Assembly (NCBI RefSeq): GCF_000092825.1
Contig: NC_014168.1
Span: 1,789,946 to 1,853,945, forward strand
Direction of reading: 5' to 3'
Source: Segniliparus rotundus DSM 44985
Lineage (GTDB): Bacteria > Actinomycetota > Actinomycetes > Mycobacteriales > Mycobacteriaceae
DNA length: 64,000 bases
Under the pieces are notes generated by a model, which saw nothing but the letters and a program-made list of their open reading frames with translations, made no database searches and was not told where the DNA came from. Both the position numbers and the translations under genes were made by a program. Positions 49,002 through 60,368 of this stretch are shown one piece after another (position 1 is the first letter of the stretch; each line of letters begins with the position of its first letter).

Positions 49002-50504
49002 ATGCGCCATCGTGGGATAGCGACCCTCCTTCTTCTCGCCATGTGCCTTATGACGGCGAGCTGTGTCGAAGTCGTCAGCGGCAAACCTTCCCGCACGCCA
49101 CCGAGCTACCGCGACGTGGTGCCCGGCCTGCCCGCGGCCGCAGGCCCGAACGGCCTGAAAGCAGGTGTGCCTGTCCAAGCCCGCCCGCTGCGGGGAACCC
49201 AGGGCGAAGACGAGACGGGGAGGAAGACCGACCAGCTCGCCATGGCCGCCCTGGAGGACATCGAGGCGTTCTGGAAAGAGAAACTGCCGAAATATTTCAC
49301 GCGCGCCGCCCCGTTCCAGCCGGTGGGCACGCTCTACTCGTACGATTCGCGCGACCGCGACGCCATGGCCTGCGGCCACACCACCTACAACGAGCCCAAT
49401 GCCATGTACTGCCCGAGGGAGGACGCCATCGCCTGGGACCGGGGGCTGCTGATGCCGCTCTTGGACAACGAATTCCCGCCGATAGCGATCGTGGCGGTCT
49501 TCGCCCACGAATACGGGCACCGAATCCAACACCTCGCCAAAACCGCCGACGAGACCGACCCGACGATCGTCCTCGAACAGCAAGCCGACTGCTTCGCGGG
49601 CTTCTTCATCCACCACGTCGTGCAAGGCCGCGCGAAACACTTCCAGCTGAACTCGTCGAACGGGCTCAACACCATTTTGGCCGCGATGCTGGCGTTGCGG
49701 GACACCCCGAAAGCCGCCACCGAGGACGATTACGAGGAGAACGAGCACGGGAGCGGCTTCGACCGGGTCAGCGCCTTCCGCATGGGATTCGCCGAGGGCG
49801 CGGACGCGTGCGCGAAGATTGACAAAAAAGAGATCGACAAGCGCCGTAAGGGGCTGCCGATCGTCCCCGACCCCCGGCTCGGCCAGGACAACGTGCCGAT
49901 CGACCGATCGCATATCGAGCACTACGTCATTGCGTCGATCAACAATTTCTACAAAGACATGCTGCCCACGCCGCCCAAGGTGACCTACGGCGGGATCGAC
50001 AAGACCTGCCCGAACCAAAAACTCGACCCAGACCCGCACAAGGCGCCGCCCGCGCTGTACTGCGAGGCGACTGACACCGTCAGCCTCGACATACCCGCCC
50101 TCGCCAAGATCGGAGTCCCGACGCAAGAGGGAGGGGTGCCGCTGCAGATCACCGGGGACACGGCGGCGTTCTCCATCATCGCCTCACGCTTCGCCCTCGC
50201 GTACCTCAAGCACATCGGCCAACCCCGCAGCGGCCTTGGCGCGGGACTGGTCGGGGCTTGCCTCGCCGGGGCCTGGTTGCGCAGCATCGTCGGCGTGCCC
50301 GGCGTCGACGTGCAGAACAAACCCATTATTCTCACCCCAGGCGACCTGGACAAACCCACGAGCGAACTGCTCCAGCACGGCTATATCGCCCAAGACGTCA
50401 ACAACCAGGCGGCGCCGAGCGCGCTCACCCGGTTCAACGCGTTCCGCGTGGGCGTCGTCGGCCCGAAAGAGGTGTGCGTGAAGCAGTACCCGCCGCTGGC
50501 CTAG
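49002..50504 (+). CDS. putative neutral zinc metallopeptidase lipoprotein (YpfJ family)
   Basis: This 500-residue exported protein has a lipoprotein signal (GIATLLLLAMCLMTASC, Cys about residue 21). The catalytic zinc motif HEYGHRIQ (about 170) follows AVFAHEYG, and a third-ligand Glu is likely in EQQADCFAGFF, as in the YpfJ/zinc metallopeptidase family. The segment MACGHTTYNEPNAMYCPRED with two Cys precedes it. The C-terminal half (about 290-500) repeats elements of the first (CEATDTVSLDIPALAKIG aligns with YCPREDAIAWDRG-like features) but has no HExxH. Substrates are unknown. Confidence 0.82.
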   Translation: MRHRGIATLLLLAMCLMTASCVEVVSGKPSRTPPSYRDVVPGLPAAAGPNGLKAGVPVQARPLRGTQGEDETGRKTDQLAMAALEDIEAFWKEKLPKYFTRAAPFQPVGTLYSYDSRDRDAMACGHTTYNEPNAMYCPREDAIAWDRGLLMPLLDNEFPPIAIVAVFAHEYGHRIQHLAKTADETDPTIVLEQQADCFAGFFIHHVVQGRAKHFQLNSSNGLNTILAAMLALRDTPKAATEDDYEENEHGSGFDRVSAFRMGFAEGADACAKIDKKEIDKRRKGLPIVPDPRLGQDNVPIDRSHIEHYVIASINNFYKDMLPTPPKVTYGGIDKTCPNQKLDPDPHKAPPALYCEATDTVSLDIPALAKIGVPTQEGGVPLQITGDTAAFSIIASRFALAYLKHIGQPRSGLGAGLVGACLAGAWLRSIVGVPGVDVQNKPIILTPGDLDKPTSELLQHGYIAQDVNNQAAPSALTRFNAFRVGVVGPKEVCVKQYPPLA

Positions 50505-50532
50505 CACAGGGCTGGACTGGCACAGAGTTGGA

Positions 50533-51501
50533 CTAGTACAGGGCGCTCGCCAGCTTCCGCCGCGCAGCGATGACCGTCGGGTCTGCGGGGTCGAAGAGCT
50601 CGAACAGCTCCAGGAGCCGCACGCGCGCAGTGGTCTTGCCCGGATCGGGGCTGGTCCGCACCAGAGCGATCAGCCGGTCGAAGGCCTGCTCCGCCCGCCC
50701 TGCCGCGACCTCGAGGTCGGCCATGTCCAGTTGCGCGGCAGTGTCGCCCGGCTCCTCCTGAGCCGCGCGCACCGTGTTCTCCGGAGAGAGAGCGCTCACA
50801 CGTTCGAGGAAAGCCACTTCCCGCAAACCAGCTTCCGCAGTGGCTTTGCGGGCAGCGGCCTTCTGGGAACCCTCGGTCTCATCAGTCCCACGCGCTTTGA
50901 TGTCTTCGAACAACGCCTTCGCCTCGGCGAAGTCGCCTGCGGAAAGGGCCTCCGAAGCGGCGACGAGCCGAGGGTCCACAGGCTCGTCGCCGCTTTCCTC
51001 CTGTCCGTACAACGGCGCGGCCTGTTCGAGCACATCAGCGAGCCACTGCTTCACCGTGGCTTCGGGCTGCGCCCCTTGGAAGGCGCTCACCGGACGCCCG
51101 CCCGCGATGGCCACGACCATGGGGATCGAACGCGCTCCGAAGACCTGGGCGATCCTCTGGTTCGCGTCCACATCCACCTTCGCGAGCGCCCAACGTCCGC
51201 CCGACTGCGCCGCCAAGCCTTCGAGCACCGGGGAGAGCTGCTTGCACGGCTGGCACCACGGCGCCCACAAATCGACGACGACGACCTGGCGGGTCGAGCG
51301 CTCCAGCACCTGGCTCTCGAAATCTGCCTCGTCCACGTCGAAAACATGCTCGGATTCGGCGGCGGGGCCTGCCGCTGTGCCGGCAGCAGAACCTTCGGGC
51401 GATTGCGCGGGTGGCGCCGGACGGTCAGCTTGGGCTTTGAGGGCGGACAAATCCACCGCTCCGTACATGGAAGCCGCGCGTGATGGCTGAGGTCTGGTCA
51501 T
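50533..51501 (-). CDS. thioredoxin-domain co-chaperone (YbbN/CnoX-like)
   Basis: This 322-residue protein has three parts: a disordered N-terminal stretch (1-50), a thioredoxin domain (about 50-160) with VVVVDLWAPWCQPCKQLSPV, where both Cys are present, and a C-terminal TPR-like region (about 185-322) rich in helices. This matches YbbN/CnoX co-chaperones and M. tuberculosis Rv1324, which lies near glgB. Such proteins protect and hand clients to chaperones under oxidative stress. Unusually, its ATG overlaps the hisH stop, which makes it the last gene of the histidine operon. It converges with the metallopeptidase gene. Confidence 0.88.
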   Translation of the reverse strand: MTRPQPSRAASMYGAVDLSALKAQADRPAPPAQSPEGSAAGTAAGPAAESEHVFDVDEADFESQVLERSTRQVVVVDLWAPWCQPCKQLSPVLEGLAAQSGGRWALAKVDVDANQRIAQVFGARSIPMVVAIAGGRPVSAFQGAQPEATVKQWLADVLEQAAPLYGQEESGDEPVDPRLVAASEALSAGDFAEAKALFEDIKARGTDETEGSQKAAARKATAEAGLREVAFLERVSALSPENTVRAAQEEPGDTAAQLDMADLEVAAGRAEQAFDRLIALVRTSPDPGKTTARVRLLELFELFDPADPTVIAARRKLASALY

Positions 51502-52144
51502 GATGCCAGTTTCGCACAGTGCCGGACCCAGTTGCACAACAGCTGGTTGCCGACGGAGCCAGATTTCTCGGGATGGAACTGGGTCGCCCAAAGCGGCCCG
51601 TTCTCCACGGCGGCGACGAATCGGCTGCCGTGCTCGCCCCAGCTCAGGCGAGGAGCCGCGAAGGGCCCGTCCACCACGAGCGGAAACTCCCGCGCGGCGT
51701 AGGAGTGCGCGAAGTACACCCTGGCCCCCGGCTCGACGCCGGCGAAAAGCTCGCTGTCCGAGGGGAAATCCACTGTGTTCCAACCCATGTGCGGCAGCAC
51801 CGGGGCTTCGAGGCGCCGCACCTGTCCCGGCCACTGCCCGAGACCGGGCTCGGGAGTCTGGTGGTGGCGCTCTTCGCTGCCGTCGAACAGGATCTGCATG
51901 CCGACGCAGATCCCCAGGACCGGCCTGGCGCCTGCGAGACGTTGGTCCACGAGCTTGTCCCCGCCAGCGTCTCGCAAACCCTTCGCGCACGCGTCGAACG
52001 CGCCGACTCCGGGGACGAGCAAGCCGTCTGCGGCAAGGGCTGCTTTCGCGTCTGCGGCGATCTGCACCTGCGCTCCGGTTTTCGCCACCGCCTTGGCGAC
52101 CGAGTGGACATTGCCGTAGCCGTAGTCGAAGACGACGACCGAGG

Positions 52145-52148
<4 letters not shown>
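51498..52148 (-). CDS. hisH: imidazole glycerol phosphate synthase, glutaminase subunit
   Basis: This 216-residue class I glutamine amidotransferase has the nucleophile elbow [11 protein letters not shown] (Cys about 80) and the His/Glu pair in [10 protein letters not shown] (about 190). [14 protein letters not shown] opens the protein. It supplies ammonia to HisF for imidazole ring formation. The GTG start overlaps the hisB stop by four bases. hisA and hisF, which usually follow, are not in this window. Confidence 0.96.
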
Positions 52149-55214
<3,066 letters not shown>

Positions 55215-55220
55215 ACACGC

Positions 55221-55226
55221 AGTCTA
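55221..55226 (-). promoter_or_regulatory. -10 box of the histidine operon (leaderless)
   Basis: TAGACT on the minus strand ends six bases before the hisD ATG. No ribosome-binding site or attenuator-like His-rich leader is present. Confidence 0.55.
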
Positions 55227-55671
55227 GCCTGGGGCGGCAACGGCTTTTGAAATCTCTGGGCGAGTTGCGTTCTGGGCGAGGGCGAAACGGCAAGAGCCAG
55301 GCGAAGTCGCCGGTTGACCGCCGCCGAAGGGGAGGCCCGAACCGACGCTGCTCGGATTGCGAGCCCTTCGAGAACGAATGAGCGAATCCGCTCCCACCAG
55401 CGATTGCAGGATTCGCCATGCGCAGACAGGCTCTCGGGCTGAACCTGAACGGCCCTTTGCCGAGCTGCTCAGGCGCCTCGCGAACGGTCTGCGTGCCGCT
55501 GCGGGCTCCCGCGCGCGTCGGGATGTCGGCGACCAGTTCTCTGCGCCTGTCCCCATGCCAGTCCGCGTCAGCGGTGGCAAAAACCACCGACTGGCTCGAT
55601 GGGAAAACAAAACGCCCACAACTGGGCGCGGCGTCCGCGATATCCTGCTGAGACGCGCCGCCCTGGGACAA
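55227..55671. other. 445-bp region between hisD and the alcohol dehydrogenase gene
   Basis: I see no reading frame with protein-like composition on either strand. The right part carries the end of the alcohol dehydrogenase transcript. It includes the AT-richer stretch GGGAAAACAAAACGCCC near 55601-55617, which has a short GGG/CCC stem, but no clear terminator. Confidence 0.45.
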
Positions 55672-56724
55672 CTAGGCTGTGAAGGTGCTGCCGTCGATGA
55701 CGAACCGGTACCGCACATCGCTCTTGAGGACGCGCTCGTAGGCCTCGTTGATCTGGCTGGACTCGATCCGCTCCACTTCGGAGCCAATGCCCTTCTCCCC
55801 GCAGAAGTCCAGCATCTCCTGCGTCTCGGCGATCCCGCCGATGAGCGAGCCCGCCCAGCGGCGGCGGCCCATGACCAAAGGCGAGGGGCTGAAGCTCAAC
55901 GGGTGCTCCGGCAGGCCCAACTGCACCAGCGTGCCGTCACGGTCGAGCAGGTTCAACAGGCCAGCGATGTCGACGCCGTCCGAAACTGTGTTGAGGATGA
56001 GGTCGAAGGAGCGGGCGAGCTGCTGGAACGTCGCCTTGTCGCTGGTCGCGTAATAGTGGTCCGCGCCGAGCGTGAAACCGTCCTCCTGTTTGCGCAGCGA
56101 CTGGCTGAGCACAGTCACCTCGGAGCCCATCGCGTCAGCCAGCTTCACAGCCATGTGGCCGAGACCGCCGAGGCCGACGACGCCGACGCGCGTGCCCGGA
56201 CCCGCGCCCCAGTGGCGCAACGGCGAGTAGGTGGTGATTCCTGCGCACAACAGCGGAGCGACCTGGTCGAGCGGCAGGTTGGCCGGGACTTTGAGCGCGA
56301 AGCCCTCGTCGACGACAATGAGGTCGCTGTAGCCGCCGTAGGTCGCCAGGCCGTCTTTGCCCACCGCGTTGTACGTGCCGATCATGCCTGTCCCCGAGCA
56401 GTACTGCTCCTCCCCCGCCTTGCAGTCGGGGCACTCGCCGCAGGAGCCGACCATGCAGCCGACCCCGGCGTGGTCGCCCACGGCGAACTTCTCCACCTCG
56501 GAGCCGACCTGTGTGACGATCCCGGCGATCTCGTGCCCCGGCACCACGGGGAAGCTCGCGGGGCCCCAATGGTTGCGCACCGTGTGGATGTCGCTGTGGC
56601 AGATGCCAGCCCACACGATGTCGATGACAATGTCTTTGGGGCCGGGTTCCCGGCGCTGCACCACCGCCGGGCGCAACGGCTCAGTCGGAGAGAACGCGGC
56701 GTACGCGGGAACAGACAAAGTCAC
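55672..56724 (-). CDS. adhC: zinc-dependent alcohol dehydrogenase (cinnamyl/AdhC type)
   Basis: This 350-residue medium-chain dehydrogenase has the catalytic zinc ligands in GICHSDIH (Cys, about 40) and GHEIAG (His-Glu). The four-Cys structural zinc loop is [18 protein letters not shown] (about 94-111). The Rossmann motif is [21 protein letters not shown] (about 180). It resembles mycobacterial AdhC (Rv3045), which reduces aromatic and aliphatic aldehydes with NADPH. The start is GTG 56724 with GAAGGAG upstream; longer in-frame extensions lack a signal. Confidence 0.92.
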   Translation of the reverse strand: MTLSVPAYAAFSPTEPLRPAVVQRREPGPKDIVIDIVWAGICHSDIHTVRNHWGPASFPVVPGHEIAGIVTQVGSEVEKFAVGDHAGVGCMVGSCGECPDCKAGEEQYCSGTGMIGTYNAVGKDGLATYGGYSDLIVVDEGFALKVPANLPLDQVAPLLCAGITTYSPLRHWGAGPGTRVGVVGLGGLGHMAVKLADAMGSEVTVLSQSLRKQEDGFTLGADHYYATSDKATFQQLARSFDLILNTVSDGVDIAGLLNLLDRDGTLVQLGLPEHPLSFSPSPLVMGRRRWAGSLIGGIAETQEMLDFCGEKGIGSEVERIESSQINEAYERVLKSDVRYRFVIDGSTFTA

Positions 56725-56883
56725 GAGAGTCTCCTTCTGGTTGTGGGGCAGATCGCGCATTCGTCGATGTGCATGTGTCCACCCTAGAACCTGGAGCACG
56801 CTCCAGGTCAACTCGCAGCGAGCCCGGCCTCTTGGCCGCTTGTGCCGAGGGGCTTGTGAACTGCGCATCCGGCAGATGCCACA

Positions 56884-57882
56884 ATGCTTCGAGTGACGAA
56901 ACTGACTTCTGGGTTACGAGCGTGGTCAGACCGTGTCCTGCTCACCCCGGTGCTCGTGGGCCTGGCGCAGCCTTTCCGGCTGCTGTGGGCAGGGTTCGTC
57001 GCCATCACCGCGCAGATCTGGCGATTCCTGCTGCGACCGATCTGGCGGTGGGCTATCCGGCCGGCGCTCTGGCTGCCGCTGCGCTGGACCGGGCTGCAAG
57101 CCTGGCGATTCCTGCTGCGACCGATCTGGCGGTGGGCCATCCGGCCGGCGCTCTGGCTGCCGCTGCGCTGGACCGGGCTGCAAATCTGGCGGCTCCTGCT
57201 GCGACCGATCTGGCGGTGGGCCATCCGGCCTCTCGGGCAGCTGCTGCGCTGGGCAGGGAGATTGCTGCTCGCCTCCCCCCGTGCCCTTGTGCGGATGCTG
57301 CCGAACACAGGCTGGCTCGCCGGCCCGCTCGTGCTCGCGCTCACCGCAGCGGTGCTGATCGCGCCTGGGGAAGCCAACAAAAGGACGCATGACCGGCTGG
57401 CTCCGCTCAAGGCAGGAGCCAGCGCGCAGAACCTCGGCGTGCTGCGCCCGGAAGTGACGGTGAACCTCGCCCCCTTCGCGGGTTGGGGCCTTGAGCCGTT
57501 CGAAGAGGATCGCCGCCAACTGGTCCTCAAACAAGGAGAAGCCGAGCTTCGCGTCCTGCGTGAAGACGGTGTGCAAAACGCCGAGGAACACTACCGCTGG
57601 TACGCGAAAGCCAAACTCGGCGTCAGCGACCCCGGCTTCCTCTATCCCCAACACGTCACCGTCCAAGACTCCCGGGGCAGACCACTTCGAGCGCTCAAGA
57701 TCGACCAGACCTACCATGTCCAGAACCGGAGCAACCACGACCTGGACCGGTTCCACCAGTTCGTGCTCTTCAACTACGGCACAACCGTGTTGCTTTTGGT
57801 GCTCTCCACCAGCGGCAGAGAGCCCAAGCCGCTGTGGGAACAGCTGTACGATCTGGAAAACAGCGTGAGGATCACCCCGTGA
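56884..57882 (+). CDS. membrane protein with 28-residue Trp/Arg-rich tandem repeats
   Basis: Residues about 46-118 of this 332-residue protein consist of nearly identical 28-residue units, [20 protein letters not shown] plus LRWTGLQ, two complete and a third diverging. A membrane helix ([18 protein letters not shown], about 145-162) and a soluble C-terminal domain follow. That domain has [40 protein letters not shown], then a last hydrophobic segment ([15 protein letters not shown]). The repeats would make amphipathic, very Trp- and Arg-rich membrane-surface helices. I recognise no family. The GTGA overlap with the next gene indicates a functional pair. Confidence 0.65.
   Translation: MLRVTKLTSGLRAWSDRVLLTPVLVGLAQPFRLLWAGFVAITAQIWRFLLRPIWRWAIRPALWLPLRWTGLQAWRFLLRPIWRWAIRPALWLPLRWTGLQIWRLLLRPIWRWAIRPLGQLLRWAGRLLLASPRALVRMLPNTGWLAGPLVLALTAAVLIAPGEANKRTHDRLAPLKAGASAQNLGVLRPEVTVNLAPFAGWGLEPFEEDRRQLVLKQGEAELRVLREDGVQNAEEHYRWYAKAKLGVSDPGFLYPQHVTVQDSRGRPLRALKIDQTYHVQNRSNHDLDRFHQFVLFNYGTTVLLLVLSTSGREPKPLWEQLYDLENSVRITP
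57019..57243 (+). repeat. 84-bp tandem repeats inside the membrane protein gene
   Basis: Units start at 57019 and 57103 and are almost identical over 84 bp (28 codons). A third unit starts at 57187 and keeps about 50 bp of the pattern before diverging. The period keeps the frame. Confidence 0.93.
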
Positions 57883-59198
57883 ACAACCGTGCTTTCCTGC
57901 GCCCGCGCAATGTTCTGTTCTGGGTGTACGCGACTGTCGCCGCCGCCGCGTTGTTCTGGCGCGGCCCGCACGAGCTCGCCGGATCCGGCGCTGCCTTGGC
58001 CATCGCCTGGGCGCTGCTCACCTGCACGGGGGCCGCGGTGATCGCTGTCTTCGGCTGGACGCTGGACCCGCACGGCGTCCTGCCGAGGTCTTTGCCCGCA
58101 GCAGGATTCGGCTGGGGCGCGGCCTGCGGCGTCCTTGTCGCCCGCACCGACCTGCAAACACACCAGCTCCTGGTGAAAACACTTGGTTTGGCCAAAGGCG
58201 GTATGGCAGCCCATTGGCTCGCCGAGCCTTTGGCGCACGACGCGCTGGCCGTTCTGGGCACATTCCTCCTCCTGTCTTTGGCGAAGGATCGCGCACTGCG
58301 TCCGACGGACGGTATGAAAATCGGCATGAGCTGCGGATTCGGCCTTTGGTCCGGCACCCTGCTGGTGGCTCTGTCGCATGGCGTCCTGGACGATCCAGCC
58401 GGCGGCGTCGCCGGGGCGCTCGCCAAAGGGCTCCCCCACTGGTTCGTCCTCGTCGCGGCTGCGTGGGCCGCTCCCGCCGCAGCGGGCTACGGGTTGGGCT
58501 CGGCACAGGTCGCCTTTGCGCACGGCAGGCTTCGCCGTTTCGCCGTCCGCGCTGGCGCTGTGCTCGGTTCTGCGGTTCTCGCATGCTTGCAGGGCGGGGC
58601 GAGCGCAACAGCGCTCAGCTCGGAACAGGGCGGCTGGTCATGGGTTTGGGCCGCGTCGGCGGGGTTTGGTTTTGCCTTCGCGGTGTTGCTCCCGGCCCGC
58701 GAACGTGCGTGGTGGACCGCGATCGGCGTGGGCGCTTTCGGCGTGTTCGCCCTCGTGCTCGCCCGTGGGCCTTGGCCAATCGCTGTGCTGGCGCTTTTCA
58801 GCCCGCTCGCTGTGCTCGCTGTCTGGCGCCGAGCGACGCGCCCCGAGGGGGCATGGCTTTCAGCGGCGCTCGCGGATGAGACAACAGACGAGGTGCGCAC
58901 AGGATGTGTCGACGCTGGTGAAATCGTCGACCCGCGAGCGCGCCGGGCTGCCGCGAACTGCGCGCTCGATTCCTTCGGGCCTCGGGCCAAGCCGCTTGTC
59001 CGACGCCTGCGGGACGGGCAGATCCGACTCGCGAACAGCAAAGACCTCCTGGCCGCAGAGCGAAAAACCGCAGGGGCCGAACCGGACACGGCGTGGCGAA
59101 CGTGGCTGGAGCACCTGGAGGACGAAGTCCGCACGCGCCGCGCCGCCATCGGCGCGACCATCGCCGAGATGCGTCTGGAAAAAGGGGTCTACCAGTAG
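57879..59198 (+). CDS. polytopic membrane protein, distant PrsW-like
   Basis: This 439-residue protein has eight or nine hydrophobic segments (about 1-330) and a charged cytosolic tail (about 335-439: RARRAAANCALDSFGPRAKP, EHLEDEVRTRRAAIGATIAE). The middle block, HWLAEPLAHDALAVLGTFLLL followed by LRPTDGMKIGMSCGFGLWSG, follows the layout of the PrsW intramembrane protease family (DUF2324-like EExxK ... DG...GAGFG). The EE pair of that family is replaced by AEPLAHD, so proteolytic activity is doubtful. It starts with GTG overlapping the upstream stop. Confidence 0.55.
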   Translation: MNNRAFLRPRNVLFWVYATVAAAALFWRGPHELAGSGAALAIAWALLTCTGAAVIAVFGWTLDPHGVLPRSLPAAGFGWGAACGVLVARTDLQTHQLLVKTLGLAKGGMAAHWLAEPLAHDALAVLGTFLLLSLAKDRALRPTDGMKIGMSCGFGLWSGTLLVALSHGVLDDPAGGVAGALAKGLPHWFVLVAAAWAAPAAAGYGLGSAQVAFAHGRLRRFAVRAGAVLGSAVLACLQGGASATALSSEQGGWSWVWAASAGFGFAFAVLLPARERAWWTAIGVGAFGVFALVLARGPWPIAVLALFSPLAVLAVWRRATRPEGAWLSAALADETTDEVRTGCVDAGEIVDPRARRAAANCALDSFGPRAKPLVRRLRDGQIRLANSKDLLAAERKTAGAEPDTAWRTWLEHLEDEVRTRRAAIGATIAEMRLEKGVYQ

Positions 59199-59204
59199 CA
59201 AGCC

Positions 59205-60368
59205 CTACTGGCGCGCTGTTTCCTGGGTCATTTTCTCCCGGTTGGACTCAAGTTTCTTGATCTCGCTCTTGTCGAGTTCGCCGATGACTTCGGGGGACAC
59301 GACGGGCAGCGCGTGGCCGACCAGGTCGAAACCATGGTCGTTGTTGATGAGGTAATCCGGCGTCTTGTGCTCCTTGCCGTCACCACCGCCAGCGCCATGC
59401 GCGCCGCCCATGCCGCCCATGCCCCCGCCCATGCCGCCGGCCATGCCTTGCTGGCCTTTGAGCCCTTCCAGCCCCGGGGTGTTCACATTCACCACCGGCT
59501 TGGACGATGCGTCGGCTTTCGCTGGGGCGGCGGAGAGCTTCCTGTCCTTGTCCCCCATGCCGCCGATGCCCCCGCCGCCCATGCCCCCGCCGATGCCGCC
59601 TCTGGCGTTCGCCGGGTCCATCGGCGCGAGCTCGGACGACATCGGGTCGGTCGAACCAAGGTCTGCCGGGCTCATACCCGCCCCAGCCGGACTCCCCGAG
59701 CCCGAAGGGGAACCCCCGGACCCTTCGCCGCCCCCGGAGCCAGAGCCAGAGCCACCGCCGGAGCCTTGGCCGCCGCCCTCGCCTTCCCCTTTGCCATCGC
59801 CCTTGCCTTCGTCAGAGCTGCTTTCGCCTTTGGCTTTCTTCTCATCGTCAGCGTCTCCCATGGCCTCGTCCGGTTTGGCGAAGACGAGCGGCGCGACTTT
59901 CTCGAACGCAGGGAGATTGCGCAGGGGGTGCTCGCCCACCGGCCCGTAGAACGCCTGCAGCGCGTCCGCGAGGGCCTTGCCGATGTCCTGGTAGTCCTGC
60001 GCTTTCAAGCCCTTCTTGTTGGCCTCTTCCTGCGCCCAGTCGGCCACGCTCTTGACCTGGTGCGCGTGTGCCGCCAACGCTTTGATCTTGTCGCACACGG
60101 TCCGCACACGGTCGATGTTGTTGTTCATGCCCGCGCACAGACGGTCGGACGCGTCCCTGGCCGCGTCTGCGGACTCTCCCGTCCATTCTGATCCGAACAC
60201 GCTGTTCAACGTCGTTTTAAATCCCTGATAGGCCTCGGGGATGTCGTGAGAAAGCTGATTCCAGCTGTTCGCCAAAGCTTCGATCGCGCTCGGGTCGACC
60301 CCTTGCGCGAAGGAGAGCAGCTGCCGGTAGCCGTTGTCGGCCATGGAGCTGTAGTCGATGTCGCCCAT
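59205..60368 (-). CDS. WXG-like, Gly-rich putative type VII secretion substrate (second of pair)
   Basis: Residues 1-130 of this 387-residue protein are helical with a WXG turn (SEWTGESADAARDAS, W62). They follow the ESX substrate pattern of two helices joined by the turn. Residues about 185-340 are Gly/Ser/Met low complexity (for example GGIGGGMGGGGIGG) with interspersed acidic patches. The C-terminus (YLINNDHGFDLVGHALPVVS, then VIGELDKSEIKKLESNREKM) is ordered and probably helical. The ATG shares a base with the stop of the upstream gene (TAATG). The layout resembles EspB/PPE-type secreted proteins, without a clear homologue. Confidence 0.65.
   Translation of the reverse strand: MGDIDYSSMADNGYRQLLSFAQGVDPSAIEALANSWNQLSHDIPEAYQGFKTTLNSVFGSEWTGESADAARDASDRLCAGMNNNIDRVRTVCDKIKALAAHAHQVKSVADWAQEEANKKGLKAQDYQDIGKALADALQAFYGPVGEHPLRNLPAFEKVAPLVFAKPDEAMGDADDEKKAKGESSSDEGKGDGKGEGEGGGQGSGGGSGSGSGGGEGSGGSPSGSGSPAGAGMSPADLGSTDPMSSELAPMDPANARGGIGGGMGGGGIGGMGDKDRKLSAAPAKADASSKPVVNVNTPGLEGLKGQQGMAGGMGGGMGGMGGAHGAGGGDGKEHKTPDYLINNDHGFDLVGHALPVVSPEVIGELDKSEIKKLESNREKMTQETARQ

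Noticed and set aside
55418-55651. A 77-codon plus-strand frame between hisD and adhC
   Set aside because: It has no ribosome-binding site, an irregular composition and no recognisable motif.
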